Shown: positions 24,019 to 33,313 of the stretch, piece after piece
Layout: each line of letters begins with the position of its first letter
How positions within the stretch are numbered: position 1 is the first letter of the stretch
NCBI RefSeq assembly: GCF_042731755.1
Contig: NZ_JBHWLR010000015.1
Coordinates: 1-64,000, forward strand
Source: Promicromonospora sp042731755
GTDB lineage: Bacteria > Actinomycetota > Actinomycetes > Actinomycetales > Cellulomonadaceae
Direction of reading: 5' to 3'
Length of the DNA stretch: 64,000 nt
The notes under the pieces: model-generated
What the model saw: the letters and a program-made list of their open reading frames with translations, nothing else
The model's database searches: none
What the model was told of the DNA's origin: nothing
Translations under genes and position numbers: made by a program

Positions 24019-25496
24019 GCCTGCGCAGGCCGTCCGTCCGGGCCAAGGTCGTGGCCGTGGTCGTGGCGGTGACCGCCATCGGGCTCCTCGGGGCCGGCCT
24101 GCTCACCCACGCGATCCAGTCCCAGCAGATCATGGACGACATCTCCGAGGACTTCGACCAGGAGATCGGCGAGCTCCAGCGCCTCGCGGCCGACGGCGTG
24201 GACCCGGAGACGGGCGAGGACTTCCACGGCGCGGGACGGCTCATGAGCGTGGCCATGGAGCGCAACGTCCCGGGCTCCAACGAGATGTTCGTGAGCTACC
24301 TGGACGGCGCGCACCAGCAGTCCAACCCGCCCGCCGCGAGCCGGGTGGTCGTGGAGAGCGAGCTGGTCCAGGAGGTCGTGGACGAGCTCACGCCGCAGAC
24401 GTCCACGACCGTCCAGCGCGAGATCGAGACCGAGATCGGCCGGGTGTGGTTCGTCGTCGTGCCGGTGACCGTGCCGGACCGGCAGGAGGTGGGCGCCTAC
24501 GTCATGGCGTCCGCGCTGGACCAGTCGCTCGAGGCCGAGACCGCCGTGATGCGCACCTACGCGATCGTCTGCAGCGTGGCGCTCGTGCTCCTGGGCGTGT
24601 TCGCCTGGCTCGTGGTCAGCCGCCTGCTGCGCCCGCTGCGCCAGCTCAGCGCCACCGCGACCCGGGTGACCGAGACCGACCTGTCCCAGCGCGTGCCCGT
24701 CGCGACCGACGACGACCTCGGCGAGCTGGCCGGCGCCTTCAACACCATGCTCGACCGCCTGTCCACGGCCATCGAGACGCAGCGCCAGTTCCTGGACGAC
24801 GCCGGGCACGAGCTCCGGACACCGCTCACGGTGCTGCGCGGGCACCTGGAGGTGCTCGACCCGGACGACCCGGCCGACGTGCGCGAGACCCGGGACCTGC
24901 TGCTGGACGAGACCTCCCGGATGGGGCAGATCGTCGAGGAGCTGGTGCTGCTCGCCAAGGCGGAGCGGTCCGACTTCGTGGCCCCGGCCCCGGTGGACCT
25001 GGGCCGGTTCACGGACGACGTGCACGACAAGGCGCGGGCGCTGGGCGACCGCCGCTGGGTGGTGGACGCGCGCGCCGACGCCGAGGTCTCCGCCGACGCG
25101 CACCGGCTCACCCAGGCCGTGCTCCAGCTCGCGGACAACGCGGTCAAGTTCACCGGCGCCGACGACGAGGTGGGGATCGGCACGCAGGTGTTCGACGGCG
25201 CGTCCGGCCGCGTCGTCCGGCTCTGGGTGCGGGACACCGGGCCGGGCGTGCCGCCCGAGGAGGCGGACCGCATCTTCGACCGGTTCGCGCGGGGGAGCAC
25301 GGCGGGCGGCGTCCCGGGCTCCGGCCTGGGCCTCGCGATCGTGCGCGCCATCGCGCAGGGGCACGGCGGGGACGTGGTGGTGGAACGGTCCGACGGGGGC
25401 GGCGCGCGGTTCGTGATGACCTGGCCCGTGGCCGGACCCGGGCAGGGCGAGCGACCGGCGGCACGAGGCGCGGCGGCGGAGGAGGAGGCGGCGTGA
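24015..25496 (+). CDS. OmpR-type sensor histidine kinase with HAMP domain
   Basis: The 493-residue kinase has a first membrane helix near residues 8-30, an extracellular sensor of roughly 145 residues, a second helix near 179-203, a HAMP domain (VSRLLRPLRQLSATATRVTETDLSQRVPV), a HisKA motif FLDDAGHELRTPLTVLRGHLE with phosphorylated His265, and an ATPase domain (DNAVKFT, DTGPGVPPEEADRIFDRF, GSGLGLAIVRAIAQGHGG). It overlaps genes on both sides by ATGA/GTGA. The sensor is acidic and unrecognised, so the signal is unknown. Confidence 0.92.
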   Translation: MSLRRPSVRAKVVAVVVAVTAIGLLGAGLLTHAIQSQQIMDDISEDFDQEIGELQRLAADGVDPETGEDFHGAGRLMSVAMERNVPGSNEMFVSYLDGAHQQSNPPAASRVVVESELVQEVVDELTPQTSTTVQREIETEIGRVWFVVVPVTVPDRQEVGAYVMASALDQSLEAETAVMRTYAIVCSVALVLLGVFAWLVVSRLLRPLRQLSATATRVTETDLSQRVPVATDDDLGELAGAFNTMLDRLSTAIETQRQFLDDAGHELRTPLTVLRGHLEVLDPDDPADVRETRDLLLDETSRMGQIVEELVLLAKAERSDFVAPAPVDLGRFTDDVHDKARALGDRRWVVDARADAEVSADAHRLTQAVLQLADNAVKFTGADDEVGIGTQVFDGASGRVVRLWVRDTGPGVPPEEADRIFDRFARGSTAGGVPGSGLGLAIVRAIAQGHGGDVVVERSDGGGARFVMTWPVAGPGQGERPAARGAAAEEEAA

Positions 25497-26158
25497 ACCA
25501 GATCCTGATCGCGGAGGACGAGGAGCGCATCGCGCAGTTCGTGCGCAAGGGCCTCAAGGCGCACGGGTTCCAGCCCACCGTGGTGTCCGACGGCGCCTCG
25601 GCGCTCGGCCACGCCATGTCGGGCGGCTACGACCTGATGGTGCTGGACATCGGGCTGCCCGTGCTGGACGGGTTCACGGTGCTCCAGCGGCTGCGCGACG
25701 TCGGCTCCACGCTGCCCGTCGTGATCCTCACCGCGCGCGACTCGCTGTCGGACCGGGTGGCGGGCCTGGAGGGCGGCGCGGACGACTACATGTCCAAGCC
25801 GTTCGGGTTCGACGAGCTGCTCGCGCGGATCCGGCTGCGGCTGCGCAAGGCGGCGTCGGAGGCCGCGCCGTCGGACCGGCTGGAGCACGGCGGCGTCGGG
25901 CTGGACCTGCGCACCCGCACCGCGACCGTGGCAGGTCGGGAGGTGGAGCTGTCCGCTCGGGAGTTCGCGCTCGCGGAGGTGTTCCTCCAGCACCCCGGGC
26001 AGGTCATGTCGCGCGAGCAGCTCCTGTCGCGCGTGTGGGGGTACGACTTCGACCCCGGGTCCAACGTGGTGGACGTGTACGTGCGGTACCTGCGCAGAAA
26101 GCTGGGCGCGGACCGGATCGAGACCGTGCGGGGCGCGGGCTACCGGTTCCGGGGATGA
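25493..26158 (+). CDS. OmpR family response regulator
   Basis: The 221-residue regulator has a receiver domain with phosphoacceptor Asp52 (LMVLDIGLPVLDG), ILTARDS and MSKPFGFDELLARI, and a winged-helix output domain (VELSAREFALAEVFLQHPGQVMSREQLLSRVWGYDFDPGSNVVDVYVRYLRRKLG...GAGYRFRG). It shares a four-base overlap with the kinase gene. The likely targets are its own operon and the secreted repeat protein, because both have CTCATCCGG upstream. Confidence 0.93.
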   Translation: MNQILIAEDEERIAQFVRKGLKAHGFQPTVVSDGASALGHAMSGGYDLMVLDIGLPVLDGFTVLQRLRDVGSTLPVVILTARDSLSDRVAGLEGGADDYMSKPFGFDELLARIRLRLRKAASEAAPSDRLEHGGVGLDLRTRTATVAGREVELSAREFALAEVFLQHPGQVMSREQLLSRVWGYDFDPGSNVVDVYVRYLRRKLGADRIETVRGAGYRFRG

Positions 26159-26204
26159 GGCCCCGCCGGGCCGGCGCGGCCGCCTGCTGGGCCGCCCGGA
26201 CCAC

Positions 26205-26246
26205 ATGAGAGCTGTCTCATCCGGCTCTCCTCGTCGCCTCATCCGG
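26205..26246 (+). promoter_or_regulatory. Direct CTCATCCGG boxes upstream of the secreted repeat protein
   Basis: CTCATCCGG occurs at 26216-26224 and 26238-26246, a 22-base repeat (two helical turns) typical of OmpR-type tandem binding. The first box also forms an inverted repeat with ATGAGA at 26205-26210 (ATGAGA, four bases, TCTCAT). The boxes end 66 bases before the ATG of the next gene. Confidence 0.6.
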
Positions 26247-26311
26247 GCGCGGCAGACTCGTCGTCAGCAGGCACCCGACGGGGGTGCCGGGAGACCCGGG
26301 AGGTCGGTCGC

Positions 26312-26740
26312 ATGAACCCCTCGACCATGAAGAAGCGCTGGGCCGTCGTCGGGACGGCCGCCGTGATCGGCATCGTGGGCGCGAGCACGGCCGCCGCGCT
26401 CAACGACCCCGCCCCGCGGGCCGAGTCCACCGCCGCCGTCGCGCTGTCCGGGGCGACCGCACCCGCCGGCGGGGCGACCGCCGCGCCCACCGACGACTCG
26501 CCGGAGTCGGCGGACTCGCCCAACGAGTCGGCGCGGGACACCCCGGGGTCCGCGCAGTCGGCGGACTCGCCGGGCGACGCGAACTACGACCCGTCGCCGG
26601 AGTCGGCGGACTCGCCGAACGAGTCGGCCCACGACACGGCGGGGTCGGCGCAGTCGGCGGACTCGCCGGACGACGCGAACTACCAGTCCCCGGCCGACGA
26701 CACCCCGAACGACAACACGCCGGACGACGCGGACGACTGA
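26312..26740 (+). CDS. Secreted acidic repeat protein, unknown function
   Basis: The 142-residue protein has a basic start (MNPSTMKKRW) and a hydrophobic segment AVVGTAAVIGIVGASTAAAL, a signal peptide or membrane anchor. The rest is low-complexity and acidic, made of two 32-residue repeats of the type SPESADSPNESA...SAQSADSP.DANY, ending PNDNTPDDADD. I do not recognise the family. It has no cysteines and looks disordered. It follows the OmpR-type two-component genes and has their CTCATCCGG box twice upstream, so it is a likely target, perhaps a ligand, wall-spacer or signal protein. Confidence 0.72.
   Translation: MNPSTMKKRWAVVGTAAVIGIVGASTAAALNDPAPRAESTAAVALSGATAPAGGATAAPTDDSPESADSPNESARDTPGSAQSADSPGDANYDPSPESADSPNESAHDTAGSAQSADSPDDANYQSPADDTPNDNTPDDADD
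26498..26689 (+). repeat. Two tandem 96-base units coding a 32-residue repeat
   Basis: Unit 1 is 26498-26593 and unit 2 is 26594-26689, in frame. They differ at a few codons (for example Arg to His, Pro to Ala and Gly to Asp), so they are an old duplication rather than an assembly error. Confidence 0.85.
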
Positions 26741-26755
26741 TCCGCCCCCGCCACG

Positions 26756-26797
26756 TGTCGGAACCTCACGTCACCCGGGTGCCCTGAGGTTCCGACA
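26756..26797. repeat. Dispersed 42-base palindrome, copy A
   Basis: TGTCGGAACCTCA and TGAGGTTCCGACA are perfect 13-base arms around a core with CACCCGGGTG. It begins 16 bases after the stop of the secreted repeat protein and is followed by GTCGG. It belongs to a family with copies at 46868, 59609 and 63319 that share the outer and inner parts of the stem. It may act as a terminator, without a T tract. Confidence 0.85.
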
Positions 26798-26846
26798 TGT
26801 CGGCAGATGTACGGAAGTAGTAACCCGGCGCGCCTACACTGCGCGC

Positions 26847-28340
26847 GTGACCCGTACCCCCCGTCGACCGCGGATCGCGATCTGCGGCATGGCCATCGAG
26901 TCCAGCACGTTCTCCCCGCACCGCTCGGGCTGGGAGGCGTTCACCCTGCTGCGCGGCAACGAGCTGGTCCGGCGGTACCCGTTCCTGCGGGACGGCACGG
27001 CCCTGCGCCGGGAGGCCGAGTGGGTGGGCATCCTGCGGGCCGGGGCGCTGCCGGGCGGCGCGGTCCCGGCGGACGTCTACGAGACGGTCCGCACCGAGAT
27101 CGGCCTGGCGCTGGAGGCGCAGGGCCCGTTCGACGGGGTGCTGCTGGAGATCCACGGGGCCATGGCGGTGCTCGGCCACACCGACGCGGAGGCGGACCTC
27201 GCGCGGGCGGTGCGCGCCGCCGTCGGGCCGGACTGCCTGGTCTCCGCGTCCATGGACCTGCACGGCAACGTGTCCCGCGACCTGGCCGCGACCGTCGACC
27301 TCATCGCCTGCCACCGCACGGCCCCGCACGAGGACGAGGACGAGGCGCGCGAGCGCGCGGCCACGGACCTGCTGCGGCGCGTCGACGGCGCCGGGCGGCC
27401 GCGCAAGGCCTGGGTGCAGGTGCCGGTGCTGCTGCCGGGGGAGCGGACGAGCACCCGGCAGGAGCCCGCGAAGGGCCTCTACGAGGACGTCGCGCGGGTC
27501 GGGGCGCTGGACGGCGTGCTGGACGCCTCGGTCTGGGTCGGCTACGCGTGGGCGGACGAGCCGCGCTGCCGGGCCGCAGTGGTGGTCACGGGCGACGACG
27601 ACGCCGTCATCGCCCGGGAGGCCGAACGCCTGGCCCGCCGGTACTGGGACGCCCGCGCGGAGTTCGGTCTCGTCGCCCCCGCCGGTTCGTACGAGGAGTG
27701 CCTGCGCGCGGTGCTGGCGAGCGACGCGCGCCCGTTCGTCCTGTCGGACACCGGCGACAACCCCATGGCCGGCGGCGCGGGCGACGTGACCTGGACCCTC
27801 GCCCGGCTCCTGGCGGAGCCCGCCTTCGCGACCCCGCCCGCCGACGGCGGCCGCACCGCGATCTACGCCGCCCTGCCCGACGCCGGGGCCGCCCGCACGG
27901 TGGCCGCCGCCGGGGTGGGCGCCACCGTCGAGGTGGAGGCCGGGGCCCGGGTCGACGACGGCCCTCACGGACCGGTGGTCCTGCGGGGCGTCGTCGAGCA
28001 CGTGCGCGCGGACGACCCCCTCGCCGGCATCGTGTGCGTGGTGGCGGTGGGCGGCCTGCGGGTGGTCCTGACCGAGCGCCGTCGGGCGTACCACCTGGAG
28101 TCGGACTTCACCGCGATCGGCCTGGACCCGCGGGGCACCGACGTCGTGGTGGTCAAGGTCGGCAACCTCGAGACCGAGCTCTACGAGATGGCCGAGGACT
28201 GGATGCTCCTGCTCACGCCGGGCGGCGTGGACCAGGACCCGCAGCGGCTGCGCCGCACCGGCCTGGGCGGGCCGGTGTGGCCGTTCGACGACGACGCCGC
28301 CTTCGGCGACGGCCCGGACCTCACCGCCGAGCTGCTCTGA
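26847..28340 (+). CDS. M81 family metallopeptidase (MlrC-like)
   Basis: The 497-residue protein matches MlrC, the last enzyme of microcystin degradation, and its many relatives of unknown substrate. Landmarks are AIESSTFSPHRSGWEAFTLLRG, VLLEIHGAMAVLGHTDAE, ASMDLHGNVSRDL, CHRTAPHEDEDEARERA and LSDTGDNPMAGGAGDVTW; the Asp and His in these motifs are the likely metal ligands. TACACT at 26835-26840 ends six bases before the GTG start, indicating a leaderless transcript. No linked gene reveals a substrate. Confidence 0.85.
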   Translation: MTRTPRRPRIAICGMAIESSTFSPHRSGWEAFTLLRGNELVRRYPFLRDGTALRREAEWVGILRAGALPGGAVPADVYETVRTEIGLALEAQGPFDGVLLEIHGAMAVLGHTDAEADLARAVRAAVGPDCLVSASMDLHGNVSRDLAATVDLIACHRTAPHEDEDEARERAATDLLRRVDGAGRPRKAWVQVPVLLPGERTSTRQEPAKGLYEDVARVGALDGVLDASVWVGYAWADEPRCRAAVVVTGDDDAVIAREAERLARRYWDARAEFGLVAPAGSYEECLRAVLASDARPFVLSDTGDNPMAGGAGDVTWTLARLLAEPAFATPPADGGRTAIYAALPDAGAARTVAAAGVGATVEVEAGARVDDGPHGPVVLRGVVEHVRADDPLAGIVCVVAVGGLRVVLTERRRAYHLESDFTAIGLDPRGTDVVVVKVGNLETELYEMAEDWMLLLTPGGVDQDPQRLRRTGLGGPVWPFDDDAAFGDGPDLTAELL

Positions 28341-28360
28341 CGCTGCGCCGCCGTCCTGCG

Positions 28361-29488
28361 TCAGGTCAGCGGGCCCTGGAAGTTGGCGCAGCCGCCCGCC
28401 GGCACGAACCCGAGCGCGATGTTGATCGCGAGCATGTGCGGGTTCTCCTCGTTGTTCCAGGTGTAGATGCGCTGCGCCTGGGGGCGCAGGCGTGCGTGCT
28501 CGCGCAGGTTCACGGCCTTCACGAGCATTCCGAGCCGGTGCCCGCGGTGCGTCCTGAGCACCACCGTCGCCTGCTGGTTGGTGTGCTCGGGCTGGAGGTC
28601 GTTCCACTGGAGCATGGTCATCGCGACCAGCTCGCCCGTGGCCACGTGCTCGGCAGCCGTTACCACGTACTGGTCGCCCTTGGCGGTCATCGCGGCCTCC
28701 TCGGTGCGGATCCGCTCCACGTCCCAGACGTCGGACTCGACCTCCAGGCCGCCACGCGGCTCGTCGTCCGACAGCGCCTGTTCCAGGGCCGCGTACTGCT
28801 CGATCCACTCCTCGGGCATGGGCGCCGTCCAGGTGTGGACGCGGTACGCGTCGCCCGCGACGGCGCGGGACTCGGCCTCGAAGCGGGACACCGCCTCCGG
28901 CAGCACCGGCAGGTCGATCCGGGAGCGGCGCTCGACGAGCTGGAGCGTCAGGCCCAGCTTCTGCGCGAGCAGGACGCCCGGCAGGTCCGCGGCGACCTCG
29001 CCGCTGCCCGACGCCGGGGCCAGCGTCTCGCCCGCCGGCTTCTGCGGGCCGAAGTCGACGTACGTCATGAACGACGTCCGGCCCTCCGCCCGCGCCGTGT
29101 CGCGCGACCACTGCGCGAGAGCCGTGGCGATGCCGCGCCCCCGGTGCTCCGGGTGCACCACGATGCCGCCGATGGCCAGCTCGGGGTTGGCGCGGACCTG
29201 CAGGAACACCGTCGCCTCGCCCACCACCTGCGGCCCGGCGGGCGTGTCCACCACCGCGATCCGCCGCAGCTTGCGCACGTAGCTCTGGTTGTTCATGCCG
29301 ACCAGGACGCCGATCGGCGTCGGGGCGGCGTCCGCGTTGCCGATGTCGACGACCGCGGCTGCGGCGTGCATCTCCGCGATGCCGCGGTACGCCCAGGCGT
29401 CGGGCTCGTCGAGCGAGGTCGCGTGCGGAGGGTCCATGAGCCGCCACGCCGACGTCGCCGGGGCGGGTGCTGCAGAGGAAGTGGTCAT
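28361..29488 (-). CDS. Tandem-GNAT acetyltransferase family protein
   Basis: The 375-residue protein has two GNAT-like halves. The first contains the acetyl-CoA loop IGGIVVHPEHRGRGIATALAQWS; the second contains VVLRTHRGHRLGMLVKAVNL and the terminal YTWNNEENPHMLAINIALGF. The substrate is unknown; Eis- and MshD-like double GNATs have similar layouts. It is a paralog of the protein at 32168-33304, and the two genes flank a GH3 gene. The start has CACCCT six bases upstream on the minus strand. Confidence 0.82.
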   Translation of the reverse strand: MTTSSAAPAPATSAWRLMDPPHATSLDEPDAWAYRGIAEMHAAAAVVDIGNADAAPTPIGVLVGMNNQSYVRKLRRIAVVDTPAGPQVVGEATVFLQVRANPELAIGGIVVHPEHRGRGIATALAQWSRDTARAEGRTSFMTYVDFGPQKPAGETLAPASGSGEVAADLPGVLLAQKLGLTLQLVERRSRIDLPVLPEAVSRFEAESRAVAGDAYRVHTWTAPMPEEWIEQYAALEQALSDDEPRGGLEVESDVWDVERIRTEEAAMTAKGDQYVVTAAEHVATGELVAMTMLQWNDLQPEHTNQQATVVLRTHRGHRLGMLVKAVNLREHARLRPQAQRIYTWNNEENPHMLAINIALGFVPAGGCANFQGPLT

Positions 29489-29576
29489 GAACCCAGGGTG
29501 CTCCGGGCGGAACCGGGGCGCACGGCTTTATTTCGGCACCCCTGGACCCGGCGCGCGTGGCCGCTAGCGTGACCGC

Positions 29577-31950
29577 ATGACGAAGAAGTCGCGTTCCGGG
29601 GCGCTCACGGTCGAGCAGAAGGCCCGGCTCCTGTCCGGGGCCTCGTTCTGGTCCACGGCGGAGGCGCCCGGCGTCCCGCCCGTCTACCTCGCCGACGGGC
29701 CGCACGGCGTGCGCCGGCTCGCCCCCGACGTCGGCGACATCGAGGGCGCGGTCCCGGCCACGTGCTTCCCGCCCGCGGTGGCGCTGGGCAGCACCTTCGA
29801 CGTCGGCCTCGTGGCACGGGTCGGTGCGGCCGTGGCCGCCGAGGCGCGGGCACGCGACGTCGACGTGGTGCTCGGCCCCGGCATCAACATCAAGCGCAGC
29901 CCGCTGTGCGGGCGCAACTTCGAGTACGTGTCGGAGGACCCCCTGCTCGCCGGGGAGATCGGCGCGGCCCTGGTCACCGGGATCCAGGGTGGCGGCGTGG
30001 CCGCGTGCGTCAAGCACTTCGCCGCGAACAACCAGGAGACCGAGCGCATGCGCGTCTCCGCCGACGTCGACGAGCGCACCCTGCGCGAGATCTACCTGCG
30101 CGCCTTCCAGCGCGTGGTGACCCGGGCGCGGCCCGCCACGCTCATGTCGTCCTACAACCGCGTCAACGGCACGCACACCGGCGAGGACCGCCGGCTCACC
30201 ACCGACGTGCTGCGCGGCGAGTGGGGCTTCGAGGGCCTCGTCATGTCCGACTGGGGCGCCGTGCACGACCGCCTCGCCGGCATCCGCGCGGGCCTGGACC
30301 TGGAGATGCCCGGCGCCGGCGAGGCCCGGGTCGCGGAGATCGTCGCCGCCGTCCGGTCCGGCGCGCTCGACCCGGCCGACGTCGACCGCTCGGCCGCCCG
30401 GGTGGTCGCGCTGGCGCTCGCGGCTCGGGCCGCGCGGGAGTCGGCCGCGCGGGCGCCGGCCGCCGCGGACGGGGCGGACGCCGTCGCGCCCGGTGCGGAC
30501 GCCGCGCCCGGGGCGCTCCTCGCGGAGCGGGGCGACGACCCCGCGCCCTGGCACGACGACGCGCACCACGCGCTGGCCCGCGAGGCCGCGAGCCGCGCGA
30601 TCGTGCTGCTCAAGAACGACGGCGGCCTGCTGCCGCTCGCCCCGCGCACGCGCCTGGCCGTGATCGGCGAGCTCGCGCGGACACCACGGTTCCAGGGCGC
30701 GGGCTCCTCCCAGATCGTGCCGACCCGGGTCGACGACGCCCTCGCGGCGATCCGCGACTCGGCGACCGACGTCGTGTTCGCGCCGGGGTACGGGCTGGGC
30801 TCGGGCGGCGGGGCGCTCGCGGACGGGGCGCTGGGCGACCGGGCGCGCACGGACGAGGCGCTCGCCGACGAGGCCGTCGCCGCGGCCCGGGACGCCGGGG
30901 TGGTGCTGTTCTTCGCGGGCCTGCCGCAGTCGGCCGAGGCCGAGGGCCGCGACCGCGAGCACATCGAGCTCCCGGCCGACCAGCTCGACGTGCTGGACCG
31001 GGTGCTGGCGGTCAACCCGCGCGTGGTCGTGGTGCTCTCCAACGGCTCGGTGGTGCGGCTGTCGGGCTTCGCGGACCGGGTGCCCGCGATCGTCGAGGGC
31101 TGGCTGCTCGGCCAGGCGGGCGGCGGTGCGGTGGCCGACGTCCTGTTCGGCCGGGTCAACCCGTCGGGCCGCCTGGCCGAGACGGTCCCGCTGCGCCTCG
31201 AGGACACCCCCGCGTGGACCAGCTTTCCCGGGACCGGCCTGCACGTCACCTACGGCGAGGGCATCTTCGTGGGCTACCGCTGGTACGACGCGCGGGACCT
31301 GGCCGTGCAGTACCCGTTCGGCCACGGGCTGTCGTACACGACGTTCGCCTACGGGGACCTGACGGTCGCCGCCGGGCCGGCCGACGGCGTCGTCGGCCTC
31401 ACCGCGAGGCTGACCGTCACCAACACCGGCGGCGTGGCCGGGCGCGAGGTGGTGCAGTGCTACGTGTCCGTGCCGGGCTCCGCCGTCCCGCGGGCGCCGC
31501 GCGCGCTGGCCGCGTTCGCCGTCGTGGACCTGGCGCCGGGGGAGTCCCGGGAGGTCGAGCTGGTCGTGGACCGGGCCGACCTCGCGTACTGGGACGTGCG
31601 CGCCGACCGGTGGCACGTGGAGGGCGGCGCCTACCGCGTCGAGGTGGGCGCGTCGAGCCGCGACCTGCGCGTCGCGGCCGAGACCGAGGTGCCCGGGGAC
31701 GCCGTCGCGACGCCGCTGACCCCGGGGTCCTCGGTGGGCGAGGCGATGGCACACCCCGTCGTCGGCCCGGCAGTCACCGCGCTGCTCAAGGCGACTGGCC
31801 TGTCGGACGGCGTCATGATCATGACGCAGGCGATGCCCCTGGAGCGGCTCCCGTACCAGCCGGGCTCGGGCGTGACCCACCGCCGGCTCCGCGTCCTGCT
31901 GAACCTGGCCAACAGCCGCCTCGCCGCCCGTCTCACCCGCCCCCGCCGTC
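29577..31950 (+). CDS. Glycoside hydrolase family 3 protein, 3' end lost in an assembly gap
   Basis: About 790 residues are readable. They contain the GH3 domain (LADGPHGVRRLAPD, DVVLGPGINIKRSPLCGRNFEYVSEDP, CVKHFAANNQETERM and nucleophile Asp in GLVMSDWGAVHD), the GH3-C domain (KNDGGLLPL, GAGSSQIVPT, LFFAGLPQSAEAEGRDRE) and a fibronectin III-like end. A beta-glucosidase-type enzyme is likely; there is no signal peptide. TAGCGT at 29565-29570 ends six bases before the ATG. The frame is sound to RLTRP; after about 31950 the bases become homopolymer noise before the N run, so the stop codon is not seen. Confidence 0.86.
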
Positions 31951-32160
31951 GTTTGGTGGTTGGGGTTTTTTTTTTTTTCACAGGTTTCGGGAAAAAACAC
32001 CCCCCCCCCCCCCAGGGGGGGAGGGGGGGGGGGGTGGGGGGGTTTGGGGGGGTTTTNNNNNNNNNNTTCTTTGTGGTGGTGTTGGGTGTTTTTTCTCCGA
32101 AAAAGGAGGGAAAAAAAAAAAACCCAAACCACCCAACGGGGCGGGCAGGGGCGGGCGGGC
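31951..32160. other. Assembly gap with corrupted, mirror-like flanks
   Basis: Ten Ns (32057-32066) sit between two stretches made of homopolymer runs of C, G, T and A. The left flank and the reverse complement of the right flank match along about 55 bases (GTTTGGTGGTTGGGG versus GTTGGGTGGTTTGGG, then a long T run, then TTTCGG and GAAAAAACACCC). The composition is unlike the genome, so it is an artefact, probably at a very stable hairpin between the convergent GH3 and GNAT genes. I see no gene here. Confidence 0.85.
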
Positions 32161-32167
32161 GGGTGGG

Positions 32168-33304
32168 TCAGAGGCGTTTTTGGAGCGCGGCTTCTGCGCC
32201 TGAGGGGCGGAAGCCCAGGGCCACGTTGATGCCCAGCATGTGCGCGTTCTCCTCCGCGTTGAACGTGTGGACCCGCTCCGTGGCCGGGTGCCGCGCGGCG
32301 AGCTCGCGCAGGTTCACGGCCTTGACCAGCATCCCGAGCCGGTGCCCGCGGTGCTCCTTGAGCGCGATCGTCTCCTCCTGGAACACGTAGGCCGGCTTGC
32401 CGTCCTGCAGCAGGAACGACGTGCCGGCCGCGATCTCGCCGGTCGGGACGTGCACCACCAGGGTGGTCAGCAGGCGCTCGCCGCCGTCGGCCCGGGCCGC
32501 CAGGTAGGTGCGCACGCGCGCGGCGTCCCAGGTCTCCTCGCCGAAGTCGAGCTCGCCCTGCGGCACGTCCGTCGACATCCGCGTCATGAGCTGGGCGTAT
32601 CCCTCGTGCCACTCCTCGGGGAGGCCCTCCCAGGTGTGGGTCACGTAGTCGGCGCCGGCCTTCGCCCGGGCCTCCGCCTCGAACGCGGCCAGCCCGTCCG
32701 CGTCGACCGGCAGGTCGAGCCGTGACATGCGCTCCACCTGCTCCAGCGTGTACCCGCGGCCGAGCGCGAACCGCGCCCCGCCCGCGTCGGCGGGCAGCCG
32801 TCCGGCGCCGGTGGCCGGCACCAGCGCCTCCTCGTCCTGGGCGGCCTCGCGCGGCGAGAGCGACCAGCCGAAGAACGTGGTCCGGCCGGCATCGGCCGCC
32901 GCCCGCTCCGCCTGCTCGGCCAGGGCGCTGCCGATGCCCCGGCGCCGGTGGTCGGGGTGGACGCCCACGTAGACGTCGGCGGTGTGCGTGTTGTCGTCCC
33001 GCGGCAGCCTGAGGAACCCGTAGCCGACGACGTCGTCGGCGGTCGGCGCCTCGCCGTCCGTCCGGTCCAGGACCGCGACGAACCGCCGCTTGTCCGAGTA
33101 CTCCTGGTGCAGCATGTCGCTGACGAGCGTCTGCACGGTGCGCGCGAGGTCGTCGTACCCGAGGTTCGCGGTCTCGACGGCGCGGTCGACGGCGGCGATG
33201 CCGTGGTACGCCCAGGCGTCGGGGTGGTCGGTCGCGGGCACGGCCGCCACCTCGAGGATGCGCCACGTCGTCGGCTCGGGCGCGTAGCCGGTCGGGGAGG
33301 TCAT
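32168..33304 (-). CDS. Tandem-GNAT acetyltransferase family protein
   Basis: The 378-residue double GNAT has the acetyl-CoA loop VYVGVHPDHRRRGIGSALAEQAE in the first half and ETIALKEHRGHRLGMLVKAVNL plus FNAEENAHMLGINVALGF in the second. It is clearly paralogous to the protein at 28361-29488 (shared HRGHRLGMLVKAVNLRE and the same ending). The ATG at 33304 is six bases after a CACCCT on the minus strand, as in the paralog. Its 3' end faces the GH3 gene across the assembly gap. Confidence 0.82.
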   Translation of the reverse strand: MTSPTGYAPEPTTWRILEVAAVPATDHPDAWAYHGIAAVDRAVETANLGYDDLARTVQTLVSDMLHQEYSDKRRFVAVLDRTDGEAPTADDVVGYGFLRLPRDDNTHTADVYVGVHPDHRRRGIGSALAEQAERAAADAGRTTFFGWSLSPREAAQDEEALVPATGAGRLPADAGGARFALGRGYTLEQVERMSRLDLPVDADGLAAFEAEARAKAGADYVTHTWEGLPEEWHEGYAQLMTRMSTDVPQGELDFGEETWDAARVRTYLAARADGGERLLTTLVVHVPTGEIAAGTSFLLQDGKPAYVFQEETIALKEHRGHRLGMLVKAVNLRELAARHPATERVHTFNAEENAHMLGINVALGFRPSGAEAALQKRL

Positions 33305-33313
33305 ACGACCAGG

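Noticed and set aside
31951..32160. G-quadruplex or poly-purine regulatory element
   Set aside because: The G and C runs are next to Ns and mirrored between flanks, so they are best seen as sequencing artefacts.
29577..32390. GH3 frame continuing through the gap into the next gene
   Set aside because: The frame after about 31950 consists of homopolymer noise and Ns and then runs antisense to the GNAT gene; only the part before the gap is credible.
26766..33266. A 2166-codon minus-strand open frame
   Set aside because: It runs through the N gap and lies antisense to the M81, GH3 and other clear genes; it is a product of high G+C and lacks any recognisable domain.
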